From Bugula neritina (lineage: Eukaryota > Bryozoa > Gymnolaemata > Cheilostomatida > Bugulidae): 64,000 nucleotides of DNA. The notes beneath the pieces are model-generated. The model saw nothing but the letters and a program-made list of their open reading frames with translations, made no database searches and was not told the DNA's origin. The DNA is taken from the NCBI GenBank assembly GCA_964035545.1, contig OZ037768.1, forward strand, positions 17,727,875 to 17,791,874, read 5' to 3'. The translations under genes were made by a program, and so were the position numbers. Below are positions 63,227 to 64,000 of the stretch, one piece after another (the stretch's first letter is position 1; each line of letters opens with the position of its first letter).

Positions 63227-64000
63227 CCCCATCTTGTATTCGGGGTGAGTCTCATGATATCATAGTTGTTTATACCGTAAGCTCCTCCCACTTATTGTAT
63301 CTATATAAATACTGTGTGTTTTATATATGATTTTGGGATTAAACCTAATAAACCAGTAAATGATCTACATCTTTATAAACGCCTACAAATTATTACCAAT
63401 CACGACTATGCAAATAAGTCATAACAAAACAAGCCATTAAGACAGTAAGTCTCATTGGCTAAGGCAGCTCATTACGCACCACTCCATACTCACTAATCAA
63501 ACTTCCTGAAGAAAATTATTTGCTTTTTTTCTGCAGGTAATTGAGGGGATTCTGGGTTACTTCTCCTGCCGGGGCAGTTGCAAGCAACTCACGGGACTTG
63601 GGAGGATAATTTTTCTTCTAATTGTACCACTTTGGGAGCACCACTATAGCAGGAAGTCAGACAGATATGTTCGTAGGCACTCAATGAAATACTTCATCTA
63701 CCAACTGCTCAATACATTCGACAATAAGTTCGCTCTAGTCAAATATTTTGTGCATGTTAATTTAAAGGTAATTTCTCTCAGCTGTGTATAGTTTTTAAAC
63801 TTCTTTTGTCATCAAATTTTTTTTTAAATGTGGAAAAAAAATTGAATTTTTTAGCTAGAACCATGCATTGTCTGGTACAGTGTTGATTGGGGTGAGAGTT
63901 GGGTTGTACAATCAGGCTCATGTTTGTATATCAGACCCATTCTGTGGTTTTTAATCTATGCTTTAATGTGACGTGACTAAGTAGATTACTGCTCAAATGT
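63227..64000 (+). other. TNPO1 3' UTR and flank, possibly with a 3' UTR intron
   Basis: After the TGA (63224-63226) a good donor word, CGGG|GTGAGT, occurs near 63244, and a strong pyrimidine tract with acceptor (tttttttctgcag) ends at 63537. This would be an intron inside the 3' UTR. No coding frame follows. The window ends before a clear polyadenylation signal. Confidence 0.4.

Overview
The window is AT-rich genomic DNA from an animal. All genes are split by GT-AG introns, use the standard genetic code and encode metazoan proteins (RPL13, a Shaw/Kv3 potassium channel, ARIH2, TERT, two EPHX4-like hydrolases, TNPO1). The gene dress and intron-rich style suggest an invertebrate, probably a lophotrochozoan such as a bryozoan or mollusc; the species cannot be fixed from the sequence. 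Nothing looks bacterial or viral.

Layout: 1-1100 simple AT-rich sequence; about 1101-3916 (+) RPL13; 3917-6388 no gene seen; 6392-13731 (+) Kv3-like channel; 15594-22845 (-) ARIH2, convergent with the channel; 22846-26533 no gene seen; 26534-37465 (-) TERT in 21 coding exons; 38970-42354 (-) and 44726-50851 (-) two tandem EPHX4-like alpha/beta-hydrolases with identical intron phases; 51242-63226 (+) transportin-1, head to head with the second hydrolase across about 390 bp. I rebuilt every gene exon by exon. All seven coding sequences close in frame: about 205, 559, 473, 906, 358, 346 and 895 residues.

The genes are a housekeeping mixture (ribosome, ubiquitin ligation, telomere maintenance, nuclear import, lipid/epoxide-type hydrolase, membrane excitability) and do not form one pathway. 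The only local gene family is the EPHX4-like pair.

The introns hold the most unusual material. These are: a complete minimal hammerhead ribozyme fold on the minus strand (48193-48239) at the end of a short element between two (TA)n tracts; a minisatellite in ARIH2 whose unit is the exon-4 5' splice site, so about ten donor-like sites lie in a row; a 343-bp Harbinger-like MITE in the channel gene; a roughly 410-bp full-length hairpin element in the second hydrolase gene; three copies of a tRNA-derived SINE; and a diverged copy of a TERT exon-19/intron segment just downstream of TERT. In the proteins, the standout is loss of the first proline of the S6 Pro-X-Pro hinge in the Kv channel.
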